From the NCBI RefSeq assembly GCF_014197145.1, contig NZ_JACIEZ010000004.1, positions 310,001 to 374,000 of the forward strand: a DNA stretch of 64,000 nucleotides. Reading direction: 5' to 3'. This document shows positions 52,542 through 60,369 of this stretch, in pieces (positions within the stretch are counted from its first letter, which is position 1; the number at the start of each line of letters is the position of its first letter). The notes beneath the pieces are model-generated. The model was not told the DNA's origin and ran no database searches. It was given only the letters and a program-made list of their open reading frames with translations. Source of the DNA: Gellertiella hungarica. GTDB taxonomy: Bacteria; Pseudomonadota; Alphaproteobacteria; Rhizobiales; Rhizobiaceae. A program made the position numbers and the translations under genes.

Positions 52542-52616
52542 TCTGTATCCCCCAGTGTGTCTGTAGGTTCGTCTCTGTGTTCCGCTCTTTTATTTTCTTG
52601 TGTGCCCGGGGGCGGC

Positions 52617-53945
52617 TCAGAAGCCGCCATTTCGTCCCGGTATCCAGTTGGTGCCCGCAAGAGGAACGCCGGCCATGGCGGCCGCCTCTATGGTCAGCGA
52701 GCAGAGATCCTCGGGTTCGAGGTTGTGCAGGTGGTTCTTGCCGCAGGCGCGCGCGATGGTCTGGGCTTCCAGCGTCATCACCTTGAGGTAGTTCTTCAGC
52801 CGCCGGCCGCCGAGGATCGGATCGAAGCGCTTGTAGAGCTCCGGATCCTGGGTGGTGATGCCGGCGGGATCGCGTCCCTCGTGCCAGTCGTCATAGGCAT
52901 CGGCGGTCGTGCCGAGCTTCCGGTATTCCTCCTCGTGGACGGGATCGTTGTCGCCGAGCGCGATGAGGGCTGCCGTGCCGATGGCCACCGCATCGGCGCC
53001 GAGCGCCATTGCCTTGGCCACGTCGGCACCGGAGCGGATGCCGCCGGAGACGATGAGCTGCACCTTGCGGTGCATGCCGAGATCCTGCAGCGCCTTCACC
53101 GCCTGCGGGATGCAGGCCAGGATCGGCATGCCGACATGCTCGATGAACACGTCCTGCGTCGCCGCGGTGCCGCCCTGCATGCCGTCGAGGACCACCACGT
53201 CGGCGCCCGCCTTGACCGCAAGCGCGGTGTCGTAATAGGGGCGCGCGCCGCCGACCTTCACATAGATGGGCTTTTCCCAGTCGGTGATCTCGCGCAGCTC
53301 GTGGATCTTGATCTCCAGATCGTCCGGTCCCGTCCAGTCCGGATGGCGGCAGGCGGAGCGCTGGTCGATGCCCTTCGGCAGGTTGCGCATGTTGGCCACG
53401 CGGTCGGAAATCTTCTGGCCGAGAAGCATGCCGCCGCCGCCGGGTTTCGCGCCCTGGCCCACCACGATCTCGATCGCATCGCAGCGGCGGAGATCGTCCG
53501 GGTTCATGCCGTAGCGGCTCGGCAGATACTGGTAGACCAGCGTCTTCGAATGGCCGCGCTCCTCCTCGGTCATGCCGCCATCGCCCGTGGTGGTCGAGGT
53601 ACCGGCCGCGGACGCCCCGCGTCCCAGCGCCTCCTTTGCCGGGCCGGAAAGGGCCCCGAAGCTCATGCCGGCGATGGTGATCGGAATGTCGAGATGGATC
53701 GGCTTCTTGGCAAAGCGTGTGCCGAGCCACACGTCGGTCGAGCATTTCTCGCGGTAGCCTTCCAGCGGATAGCGGCTGATCGAGGCCCCGAGAAACAGCA
53801 GGTCGTCGAAATGGGGCAGATGGCGCTTGGTGCCGCCGCCACGGATATCGTAGATGCCGGACGCGGCCGCACGGCGGATCTCGGCATTGACGGCGGGGGT
53901 GAAGGTGGCAGAGAAACGAGGCGGTGTTTTGGGAAAATCGGTCAT
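52617..53945 (-). CDS. mgsC: N-methylglutamate synthase subunit C (FMN-binding glutamate synthase domain)
   Basis: The 442-residue protein is the synthase (FMN, 3Fe-4S) domain of glutamate synthase as a separate polypeptide: DIPITIAGMSFGALSGPAKE, GDGGMTEEERGHSKTLVYQY, IVVGQGAKPGGGGMLLGQKI, VVLDGMQGGTAATQDVFIEH and GADAVAIGTAALIALGD. With MgsA and MgsB it turns gamma-glutamylmethylamide and 2-oxoglutarate into N-methylglutamate and glutamate. It starts 9 bases after mgsB. Confidence 0.93.
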   Translation of the reverse strand: MTDFPKTPPRFSATFTPAVNAEIRRAAASGIYDIRGGGTKRHLPHFDDLLFLGASISRYPLEGYREKCSTDVWLGTRFAKKPIHLDIPITIAGMSFGALSGPAKEALGRGASAAGTSTTTGDGGMTEEERGHSKTLVYQYLPSRYGMNPDDLRRCDAIEIVVGQGAKPGGGGMLLGQKISDRVANMRNLPKGIDQRSACRHPDWTGPDDLEIKIHELREITDWEKPIYVKVGGARPYYDTALAVKAGADVVVLDGMQGGTAATQDVFIEHVGMPILACIPQAVKALQDLGMHRKVQLIVSGGIRSGADVAKAMALGADAVAIGTAALIALGDNDPVHEEEYRKLGTTADAYDDWHEGRDPAGITTQDPELYKRFDPILGGRRLKNYLKVMTLEAQTIARACGKNHLHNLEPEDLCSLTIEAAAMAGVPLAGTNWIPGRNGGF

Positions 53946-53954
53946 GGTTGTGCC

Positions 53955-54644
53955 TCAGTACGCCGACGCATTGTCGATGTTGAAGTTGTAGAGCTTGCGG
54001 GCCGAGCCATAGCGGCGGAACTGTTCGGGCCGCGCCTTTGCGTCGGCCTCGCCGGCCTTGAGCAGCCGTTCCAGCAGTTCGAAATGCTCCGGCCGCATTT
54101 CCTTTTCGATGCAGTCCGCCCCGAGCGAGCGGACATTGCCCCGCACGAAGAGCCGCGCCTCGTAGAGGCTGTCGCCCAGCGCCTCGCCGGCATCGCCGAG
54201 AACCACGAGGTTGCCCGATTGGGCCATGAAGGCCGACATGTGGCCGATATTGCCATGGACGACGATATCGATGCCCTTCATGGAGATGCCGCATCGCGAC
54301 GAGGCATTGCCCTTGATGACGAGCAGGCCGCCCCGCCCGGTTGCGCCGGCATACTGGCTGGCATCGCCATCGATGACGACCTTGCCGGACATCATGTTTT
54401 CCGCAACGCCGGGTCCGGCGGACCCCTTGATCAGGATGGTGGCCTGCTTGTTCATGCCCGCGCAGTAATAGCCGGTCGAACCGCGCACCGTGATTTCCAC
54501 CTCGGCATCCACGCCGGCCGCGATCGCGTGGGCACCCTTGGGATTGATCACCTCCCAGCGGGTCATGTTGGTCTGACCCTTCAGGGCATGTAGCGAGGAG
54601 TTCAGGGCGCGAAGGCCCTCTTTCTCCAGGTCGAATGTCTGCAT
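53955..54644 (-). CDS. mgsB: N-methylglutamate synthase subunit B (GXGXG domain)
   Basis: The 229-residue protein is the glutamate synthase C-terminal GXGXG beta-helix domain on its own, visible as repeating turns (TVRGSTGYYCAGMNKQATIL, GKVVIDGDASQYAGATGRGG, GISMKGIDIVVHGNIGHMSA). It is a structural subunit linking amidotransferase and synthase. The ATG 54644 lies 4 bases after the mgsA stop. Confidence 0.92.
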   Translation of the reverse strand: MQTFDLEKEGLRALNSSLHALKGQTNMTRWEVINPKGAHAIAAGVDAEVEITVRGSTGYYCAGMNKQATILIKGSAGPGVAENMMSGKVVIDGDASQYAGATGRGGLLVIKGNASSRCGISMKGIDIVVHGNIGHMSAFMAQSGNLVVLGDAGEALGDSLYEARLFVRGNVRSLGADCIEKEMRPEHFELLERLLKAGEADAKARPEQFRRYGSARKLYNFNIDNASAY

Positions 54645-54648
54645 GATT

Positions 54649-55545
54649 TCAGCGCTCCCAGAAGTAGACGGTGGCCGGTTCCGGCTCCCACACCCGGGCA
54701 CTCTCGATGCGCGGGAGATTGACGAGCGCCCGGTATTCGCTGCCGAAGGCGACATATTCGTCGGTCTCGGCCATCACTGCCGGCTTGCAGGCAATGGGAT
54801 CGCGAACCACGCCGAAGCCGTTGTGGGTGCCGACGACGAAGGTGAAGAAACCGTCCAGATCCGTCAGCGTCGCCTCGAGTGCGGACCCCAGCGCCTCGCC
54901 GCGCTTCAGCTTGTGGCTGATGAAGGCCGCGGCGACTTCCGTGTCGTTCTCCGTCTCGAAGGTCATGCCCTCGCGACGAAGCATGCGGCGCACGCCATTG
55001 TGGTTGGACAGCGAACCGTTATGCACCAGGCACTGGTCGGAGCCGGTCGAGAAGGGATGCGCGCCCATCGTGGTGACGGCGGATTCGGTCGCCATGCGGG
55101 TATGACCGATGCCGTGGGTGCCGCCCATCTTCGACAGGCCGAAGCGGGCCGCCACATCCTTCGGCAGACCCACCTCCTTGAAGATCTCGATGTTCTCGCC
55201 CGATGACATCACCTTCACGCCGGGACGCAGGTGCGCCAGGGCTGCACGCGCCGCCTCGATCTGTTCGAGCGGCACTTCGATGACGGCATGGGTCGATTTC
55301 GCCATCAGGGCGACGGGCGCGCCGATGGCCTCCCTCAGGTCGCCGTCGAGTGCATCGAAGTCCCGGTCTGGCGTTGCGGACTGGACGGTGATCTTTCCGA
55401 GACCCTTGCCCGCCGGGGAATAGATGGCGATGCCGGCCGAATCCGGACCGCGATCCGTCATGGTGATCAGCATGTCCGTCAGCATCGCTCCGAGCTCGGG
55501 CTCCAGCCTCGGCTCCTTGAGGAACAATCCTACGATTCCGCACAT
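54649..55545 (-). CDS. mgsA: N-methylglutamate synthase subunit A (class II glutamine amidotransferase)
   Basis: The 298-residue protein starts MCGIVGLF, placing the Ntn nucleophile Cys at residue 2. GTHGIGHTRMATES, QCLVHNGSLSNHNGVRRMLR and ENDTEVAAAFISHKL are the other class II amidotransferase motifs. It cleaves the gamma-amide and channels methylamine to MgsC. First gene of mgsABC-gmaS; a promoter candidate and an operator-like dyad lie in the divergent gap upstream. Confidence 0.93.
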   Translation of the reverse strand: MCGIVGLFLKEPRLEPELGAMLTDMLITMTDRGPDSAGIAIYSPAGKGLGKITVQSATPDRDFDALDGDLREAIGAPVALMAKSTHAVIEVPLEQIEAARAALAHLRPGVKVMSSGENIEIFKEVGLPKDVAARFGLSKMGGTHGIGHTRMATESAVTTMGAHPFSTGSDQCLVHNGSLSNHNGVRRMLRREGMTFETENDTEVAAAFISHKLKRGEALGSALEATLTDLDGFFTFVVGTHNGFGVVRDPIACKPAVMAETDEYVAFGSEYRALVNLPRIESARVWEPEPATVYFWER

Positions 55546-55575
55546 GGTTTCGTCTCCTCTGTTTCAATTGGGAAG

Positions 55576-55636
55576 ACGCTATCACCGCGCTTTTGCGTTT
55601 TCAACTCACAAGAAACAATTTTTCCTCGTCGGGAAA
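55576..55636 (-). promoter_or_regulatory. mgsA promoter and upstream dyad
   Basis: On the minus strand TTGAAA (55604-55599), a 17-base spacer and TAGCGT (55581-55576) form a plausible promoter. The dyad TTTTTCC-TCGTC-GGGAAA (55619-55636) lies 14 bases upstream of the -35; it resembles the tmm and XRE elements but is one base longer in the middle. Confidence 0.45.
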
Positions 55637-55691
55637 TTTGGGGGCAAATGAGCTTTCTCGCAGGTTTTCCTTGACAGATTGTCGCAGGCAG

Positions 55692-55709
55692 ATTTCCTTG
55701 GAGGTAAAT
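55692..55709 (+). promoter_or_regulatory. Second dyad in the mgsA/permease divergent gap
   Basis: ATTTCC-TTGGAGG-TAAAT is an imperfect inverted repeat 72 bases upstream of the + strand ATG at 55782. A TTGACA at 55671-55676 is present but has no convincing -10. Confidence 0.35.
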
Positions 55710-55781
55710 TTTTTGCCGGAGAGGGCATCTCGGGGCCCATCCTTCTGCGGATAAATGGAGGCGGGGCCTTGGGAGGGGAAC

Positions 55782-56063
55782 ATGCCTGACATGACGCAAC
55801 GCATTGAGGCGATGCACCGGCGCGACGTGACCATCGCCTGGGCATTCATCATCGGCCTCTGGTTTTCCATCGCCTTCGTGGCAATCGCCACCTGGAATCT
55901 CGCACCCTCGGCGGCAGCGCGCGTGCTGCTGCTTTCGGCCGGCGCGGTGGTTCTCGTGTTCAACACGGCGGCCATTGCCGCCATGCTCCGGCATTACCGG
56001 GAGGACCGGGATTTCATCTACGGCCTCGACCTGCGGTTTCTCGACGAAGCGCGGGGGAAATGA
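55782..56063 (+). CDS. Small two-helix membrane protein (93 aa) leading the permease operon
   Basis: The ATG follows GGGAGGGG. The product has a charged N-terminus (MTQRIEAMHRRDVTIAW), two hydrophobic helices (AFIIGLWFSIAFVAIATW and AARVLLLSAGAVVLVFNTAA) and a cytoplasmic tail with HYREDRDFIYGLDLRFLDEA. I do not recognise a family. Its stop overlaps an alternative start of the next small gene and the set ends in an APC permease, so it may be an accessory subunit of that transporter. Confidence 0.72.
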   Translation: MPDMTQRIEAMHRRDVTIAWAFIIGLWFSIAFVAIATWNLAPSAAARVLLLSAGAVVLVFNTAAIAAMLRHYREDRDFIYGLDLRFLDEARGK

Positions 56064-56065
56064 CC

Positions 56066-56446
56066 ATGGCCCACTACAAACCGCCCGTTCAGGGCAAGCT
56101 CAGCCAGCTCGTGGACGTGATCGTGCTGGTCGCGCTGACTGTCGGTGCGCTGTTCGTGCCGCTTTGGCTGCACATGGCCGGTTCGTCGAAGACCGTGCCT
56201 GCTCCGGTCGCCAGCCCCACCTGGGAAGCGCTCGGGCAGAATGCCGCCCAGGCGAAGCAGTACGAGGCGCTCGGCTACACGCCGGAGAGCGCCCATGACC
56301 TCATTCTCTCCCGCTTCGACTATTCCTTCACCTTCGGCGCGCTGGTGACGATGATCGTGGTGATCATCGCCTACTACGTGCTGATGCTGAAGTTTTCGGA
56401 GGCGGAATATCGGGACGTCATTGCCGAAAAGTTCGGCGAGAAGTGA
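56066..56446 (+). CDS. Small membrane protein (126 aa), second gene of the permease operon
   Basis: The ATG 56066 lies 8 bases after GGGGG; an ATG at 56060 overlapping the previous stop is also possible. Two hydrophobic helices (QLVDVIVLVALTVGALFVPL and GALVTMIVVIIAYYVLMLKF) flank a periplasmic loop of about 60 residues with NAAQAKQYEALGYTPESAHD. No family recognised. The paired two-helix architecture with the preceding gene suggests they associate in the membrane. Confidence 0.72.
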   Translation: MAHYKPPVQGKLSQLVDVIVLVALTVGALFVPLWLHMAGSSKTVPAPVASPTWEALGQNAAQAKQYEALGYTPESAHDLILSRFDYSFTFGALVTMIVVIIAYYVLMLKFSEAEYRDVIAEKFGEK

Positions 56447-56456
56447 GGATCGGGCG

Positions 56457-56627
56457 ATGCAGACCTGGAATTACATCGAATACCTGGCCTGGGGTCTCTC
56501 GATCCTGCTCGGCCTCTACATGGTGGTCGACTGGGTTCGGACCGACACCACCTATCCGGAAGATGTCCTGACCTCCTCCCGCGAGGGCGAGCTGGAGGCC
56601 ATGACCGAAGAAACCTTCAAGGGGTGA
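56457..56627 (+). CDS. Small single-pass membrane protein (56 aa), third gene of the permease operon
   Basis: The ATG 56457 follows GAGGATCGGG. The product has one N-terminal helix (YLAWGLSILLGLYMVVDWV) and an acidic tail (SSREGELEAMTEETFKG). It ends 7 bases before the permease ATG. Easy to miss because of its size, but its ribosome site and tight packing support it. Confidence 0.68.
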   Translation: MQTWNYIEYLAWGLSILLGLYMVVDWVRTDTTYPEDVLTSSREGELEAMTEETFKG

Positions 56628-56634
56628 GGGCATC

Positions 56635-58071
56635 ATGGCAAACTTCGACATCACATCGAACGTAAGGGACGGCATGGGGCCGCATGGCACCAAGGTCGGC
56701 CTGCTGCGCGTGCTCGGGCCCGCCCATGTGTGGGCCCTTGGCGTCGGCATCGTGCTCGTCGGCGAGTACATGGGCTGGAACTTCGCCGTCGGCAAGGGCG
56801 GGGCCTATGCCGCGCTTCTGGCCTGCTGGTTCGCCGGCATCCTCTATACCTGCGTCGCCATGATCGATTCGGAGGTGACCTCGACGGTCGCCGCCGCAGG
56901 CGGTCAGTATACGCAGGCCAAGCACATCGTCGGCCCGCTCATGGCCTTCAATGTCGGCCTCTACCTCGTCTTTGCCTATACGATGCTGGAGGCCGCGAAT
57001 GCCATCACGGCCGGCTATCTCGTCTCCGTCGTCTCCAACATGACCGGCTATGCCGGGACGCTCGACCAGCGGCCCTTCATCGTGCTGGTCATCATGTTCC
57101 TCGCCTGGCTGAACTATCGCGGGGTGCTGGCGACGCTGACCTTCAACCTCGTGATTACCGCCGTGGCCTTTGCCGCGATCATCGTCCTGTTCCTGTCCAC
57201 CTCGGGCATTCTCGGCGGCGGCATCATGCAGCATGCGGCACTCTTCGAGGGTCACGAACTGCCCTACGGATGGATCGGCGTTCTGGCCGCGATGCATTTC
57301 GGCCTGTGGTACTATCTCGGGATCGAGGGCACCACCCAGGCGGCGGAAGAGGTCCGCTCGCCGGCGCGCGCCCTGCCCTTCGGCACGCTTGCCGGGATCA
57401 TGACGCTGCTGATCGCGGCAACGCTGACCTGGTATGTGTGCTCGGGCGTGCTGCCGTGGGAATTCCTCGGCGACGGCGTGTCCGGCTCGGTGGCGCCGCT
57501 GTTCGACACGGCGCGGCTGTCCGGGTCGGATGCCCTTGTCTGGCTGCTCGGCATCGGCACGCTCTTTGCCACGCTCGCCTCGGCCAATGGCTGCATCAAC
57601 GATGCGTCCCGCGCCTGGTTCGCCATGGGCCGCGACAAGTACTTGCCCGCATGGTTCGGGGCGGTGCATCCGAAGTACCGGACGCCCTACCGCTCCATCC
57701 TGTTCCTGGTGCCGATCGCGCTCATCTTCGCGCTCGGCGCGCCGCTCGACCAGGTCATCACCTTCTCGATCCTGTCGGGGCTGCTGGAATACACCTTCAT
57801 GCCGCTCAACATCATCCTCTTCCGGAAGAAGTGGCCGATGGGCGTGATCAAGCGGGGTTACGAGCATCCTTTCCATCCGCTGCCGGCCATCACGCTGCTC
57901 GCCCTGTGTGCCATCACCTTCTTCGCGGTGTTCCTGGGCTACGGGACGCAGCTGGTGGCCATGATCGGCTTCTACATCGTGGTCAGCCTCTGGTTCCACT
58001 TCCGCCGCTATCGCTTCGTCGATCGCGGTGCGCAGTTCACCATGCCCTGGCCGCGCCCGCAGGGCTATTAA
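56635..58071 (+). CDS. APC-superfamily permease (ethanolamine/amino-acid permease-like)
   Basis: The 478-residue protein has twelve helices with GIVLVGEYMGWNFAVGKGGA near the N-terminus, SEVTSTVAAAGGQYTQAKHI, and GIEGTTQAAEEVRSPARALP, a pattern seen in ethanolamine and related amine permeases. It is the last gene of a four-gene operon divergent from mgsABC-gmaS and ends at a strong terminator. The location suggests transport of methylamine, N-methylglutamate or a related compound. Confidence 0.85.
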   Translation: MANFDITSNVRDGMGPHGTKVGLLRVLGPAHVWALGVGIVLVGEYMGWNFAVGKGGAYAALLACWFAGILYTCVAMIDSEVTSTVAAAGGQYTQAKHIVGPLMAFNVGLYLVFAYTMLEAANAITAGYLVSVVSNMTGYAGTLDQRPFIVLVIMFLAWLNYRGVLATLTFNLVITAVAFAAIIVLFLSTSGILGGGIMQHAALFEGHELPYGWIGVLAAMHFGLWYYLGIEGTTQAAEEVRSPARALPFGTLAGIMTLLIAATLTWYVCSGVLPWEFLGDGVSGSVAPLFDTARLSGSDALVWLLGIGTLFATLASANGCINDASRAWFAMGRDKYLPAWFGAVHPKYRTPYRSILFLVPIALIFALGAPLDQVITFSILSGLLEYTFMPLNIILFRKKWPMGVIKRGYEHPFHPLPAITLLALCAITFFAVFLGYGTQLVAMIGFYIVVSLWFHFRRYRFVDRGAQFTMPWPRPQGY

Positions 58072-58079
58072 GGAAACCC

Positions 58080-58116
58080 GGGCCTGCCGTGCCCTTCGCG
58101 GCAGGCCCTTTTTTTT
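58080..58116 (+). terminator. Intrinsic terminator of the permease operon
   Basis: A perfect 10-bp stem GGGCCTGCCG/CGGCAGGCCC with a 9-base loop is followed by eight T (58109-58116), 8 bases after the stop. Confidence 0.92.
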
Positions 58117-58130
58117 AACGAAAGTGGCGC

Positions 58131-58796
58131 ATGGACATCCTGCCGTACCTTGCCGTTCCAGCCGGTGCGGGTCTGCTCTTGCTGGCCGCGCGGACATGGT
58201 CGGCCTCCGTCCGGCGCAAGGACGCGCGGGCGGCCTATTTCCGCGATGCTGCCAGCCTCTTCGACACCGCGACGAGCCGCATCGAACCCTCGGGCTTTGC
58301 CAGGATGACGGGCCGCAGGGGGTCCGATGCCTTCGATCTCCAGGCGCTTGCCGACAGCCTCACCTTCCGCAAGCTGCCGGCGCTCTGGGTAATGGTCACC
58401 CTGCCGGCGCCCATGCCCGTCAGGGCGACGCTCGACATCATGGCAAGGCCGGGGGGCCTGGAGACCTTCTCGCATTTCCATAGCCTGCCACACACGCTGC
58501 CCGCCCTTCCCGGATTGCCGGAGGGCACCGTCATCCGCAGCGACGATGGCCGAAACGTGCCGGCCGAAGACCGGATCGTGCCTCATCTCGGGCTTTTCTC
58601 GGACCCGCGGGTGAAGGAACTGGTGATTTCCCCGAAAGGTCTGCGGGTGGTGATTCTGGCCGAAGAAGCGGAACGGGGCCGCTACCTGATCTTCCGCGAC
58701 GCGGAACTGGGCGCCGTGCCGCTGCCGCGGGACCGCCTCCAGCCGGTGATCGAAACCCTGCGCGCCCTTCGCGACAGCCTGAAGGAGGCCGCATGA
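58131..58796 (+). CDS. Unrecognised 221-residue protein with an N-terminal membrane anchor
   Basis: An N-terminal helix (LPYLAVPAGAGLLLLAARTW) is followed by a soluble domain of alternating strands and helices (FRKLPALWVMVTLPAPMPVR, RVKELVISPKGLRVVILAEE). No motif or family recognised. Its stop overlaps the next ATG (ATGA), so the two form a pair. It starts 15 bases after a strong terminator, leaving little room for a promoter, so partial read-through or a promoter inside the terminator region must serve it. Confidence 0.68.
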   Translation: MDILPYLAVPAGAGLLLLAARTWSASVRRKDARAAYFRDAASLFDTATSRIEPSGFARMTGRRGSDAFDLQALADSLTFRKLPALWVMVTLPAPMPVRATLDIMARPGGLETFSHFHSLPHTLPALPGLPEGTVIRSDDGRNVPAEDRIVPHLGLFSDPRVKELVISPKGLRVVILAEEAERGRYLIFRDAELGAVPLPRDRLQPVIETLRALRDSLKEAA

Positions 58797-59104
58797 CCAA
58801 ACCGCCGAACCCGCATCTGGTGCTGGCGCTGGCCACGCTCCTGCCCGGCATGGGGCAGGTCGCGAACCGCCAGCCGGTGCGCGGGCTGATCTTCGTCTTC
58901 TTCGTGGTCCTGCTCGGCGCCTTCACCCTGAAGACGGCCGGACCGGAAATCTCCTTCGTCGGCAAGATCTCGGGCGGCCTGTTCGTCTGGGCGATGGCGA
59001 TGCTCGACGCCTACAGGACGGCGAGGCTGCGCCGCACCCTCCATGACGAGGCCGCCGCCCGAGCGGCGACCGGCGCGGCGGCTAGCCCTGCGGATAGGAA
59101 ATGA
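58793..59104 (+). CDS. Small two-helix membrane protein (103 aa), TM2/DUF5683-like pattern
   Basis: The N-terminal LALATLLPGMGQVANRQPVR then GLIFVFFVVLLGAF has the proline-glycine-glutamine turn of small TM2-type proteins; a second helix follows (GKISGGLFVWAMAMLDAYRT). Function unknown. It is coupled to the preceding gene by ATGA overlap, and its last 23 bases overlap the 3' end of the convergent XRE-cupin gene. Confidence 0.65.
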   Translation: MTKPPNPHLVLALATLLPGMGQVANRQPVRGLIFVFFVVLLGAFTLKTAGPEISFVGKISGGLFVWAMAMLDAYRTARLRRTLHDEAAARAATGAAASPADRK

Positions 59105-59738
59105 CGGAAAGATAGCGCGCTGGCAGCTTCACCAGATTTTCCGGCCCGTGCGGTGCGTCCGCATCGAAGAACAGGCTGTCCCCCGGCTTCAGGCTGTAGA
59201 TCCGGTCCCCGTGCCGGTAATCCACTTCGCCCTCCAGCATGTAGAGCAGCTCCAGACCCTCGTGCTGGAAAGCCGGGAATGTATCGCTCTCCGTGGTCAG
59301 CGTGATGAGATAGGGTTCGACGGTCACACCCGACGAATTCGAGCCGATATGGCCGAGCAGGTTGTACTGATGTCCGGCGCGGGTGCCGCGACGCTCGATC
59401 TCGATATGCTCGCCCGCCTTCACATGCTGCGCCTCGCGCCGCTCCTCATAGCTGCGGAAGAAGGCCGTGACGGGCACGGAAAAGGCATGCGAGAGCACCT
59501 GCAGGGTGGTGAGCGAAGGCGAGGTATTGCCGTTCTCGATCTTGGACAGCATCCCGATGGACAGGCCGGTGGCATTGGCGACATCCGCCACCGTCATGCC
59601 CAGCTGGCGGCGGAAATTGCGCACCTCGCGCCCGATGGCCGCCTCCAGATTGCGCTCGCTGATTTCGCGGACTCGGTGCGGATCCTGGTCGAAGGCGGGC
59701 TTCACCCGCGGAAGAATGGGCTGTTCGGCATTCGACAT
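59082..59738 (-). CDS. XRE-family regulator with C-terminal cupin domain
   Basis: The 218-residue protein has a helix-turn-helix (LGMTVADVANATGLSIGMLS then KIENGNTSPSLTTLQVLSHA, residues 45-85) and a C-terminal cupin barrel (LEGEVDYRHGDRIYSLKPGD, residues 165-190). XRE-cupin proteins (PuuR type) control amine and amino-acid catabolism by sensing a small molecule in the cupin. It follows the mgd genes on the same strand and has an operator-like element in its own promoter that also occurs before tmm and tdm, making it the best candidate for the global regulator of this cluster. Confidence 0.9.
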   Translation of the reverse strand: MSNAEQPILPRVKPAFDQDPHRVREISERNLEAAIGREVRNFRRQLGMTVADVANATGLSIGMLSKIENGNTSPSLTTLQVLSHAFSVPVTAFFRSYEERREAQHVKAGEHIEIERRGTRAGHQYNLLGHIGSNSSGVTVEPYLITLTTESDTFPAFQHEGLELLYMLEGEVDYRHGDRIYSLKPGDSLFFDADAPHGPENLVKLPARYLSVISYPQG

Positions 59739-59765
59739 GGTTGCATTCCTGATAAAACCTAATCG

Positions 59766-59783
59766 TTTTTCCTATCGGGAAAC
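59766..59783 (-). promoter_or_regulatory. Amine-regulon element upstream of the XRE-cupin gene
   Basis: TTTTTCCTATCGGGAAAC (read on +) has the inverted core TTTCC-TATCG-GGAAA and the same spacing as the tmm element TTTTTCCTGAGGTGAAAC. It is 28 bases upstream of the XRE ATG, consistent with autoregulation. Confidence 0.45.
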
Positions 59784-59805
59784 ACAACCTGCCGCAAGTC
59801 CGGCC

Positions 59806-60369
59806 TCAAAGGAGCGACCGTGCCGTGACCTCCAGCGCATGAAGCAGGCTGGCCGCGGAAGAGCGCGGGCCGTAGAGGGTGACTGCCCCCTTGCCGTGGC
59901 GGATCAGGTAGCAGCCGATATGCTCGATGACCGTGCGGGTTGCGAAGCCATCGGGCGACCGGGCAAAATCCACATTGGACAGCCGTTCGAAGAGCGGCTG
60001 GAGATCCGGCGCGCCGAGGTCGAAACGGACCCAGGCATCGGTCTGTTCGGTAATCGATGCCGCACCGGCGAAGATCGGCTTCAGCGCCGCCTCGATATCC
60101 TCATGGGTTTCGAAGGCGGCCTCGACGAACCACATGCCGGGCGCGACCCAGAAGGCGGAGAAGGGCGTCCCGGCCTGAAAGCGCGCGGGATCCGGCAAGG
60201 GCAGTCCGGCTTTTCCTGCCGCGGCTGCCACATCGCCATCGCGGCCGTTGCGGATGGCGAGCGAGGCCAGCGCCACGTCGAAGCGTTCGGATATCGCCAC
60301 GGGACCGATCGCAAGGGATTTCGGGGCCGCGTGGCCGAGTGCGGTGAGGGCGTGCAAGGGTTCAGCCAC
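59806..60369 (-). CDS. mgdD: N-methylglutamate dehydrogenase subunit D (sarcosine oxidase gamma-like)
   Basis: The start is the GTG 60369 that overlaps the preceding stop (GTGGCTGA) behind GGGGAGAG, giving 187 residues. It is a SoxG-family protein (ALASLAIRNGRDGDVAAAAG near the N-terminus, RTVIEHIGCYLIRHGKGAVT near the C-terminus). SoxG-type subunits resemble a GcvT fragment and complete the tetrameric oxidoreductase. Fourth gene of a BDAG-ordered operon; assigned to N-methylglutamate because of the adjacent mgs and gmaS genes. Confidence 0.83.
   Translation of the reverse strand: MAEPLHALTALGHAAPKSLAIGPVAISERFDVALASLAIRNGRDGDVAAAAGKAGLPLPDPARFQAGTPFSAFWVAPGMWFVEAAFETHEDIEAALKPIFAGAASITEQTDAWVRFDLGAPDLQPLFERLSNVDFARSPDGFATRTVIEHIGCYLIRHGKGAVTLYGPRSSAASLLHALEVTARSLL

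Noticed and set aside
51273-54593. Open frame of about 1,100 codons on the + strand opposite gmaS, mgsC and mgsB
   Set aside because: It is a codon-bias shadow in high-GC DNA: the minus-strand genes carry clear enzyme motifs and the + translation is low-complexity, rich in His, Gly, Arg and Asp.
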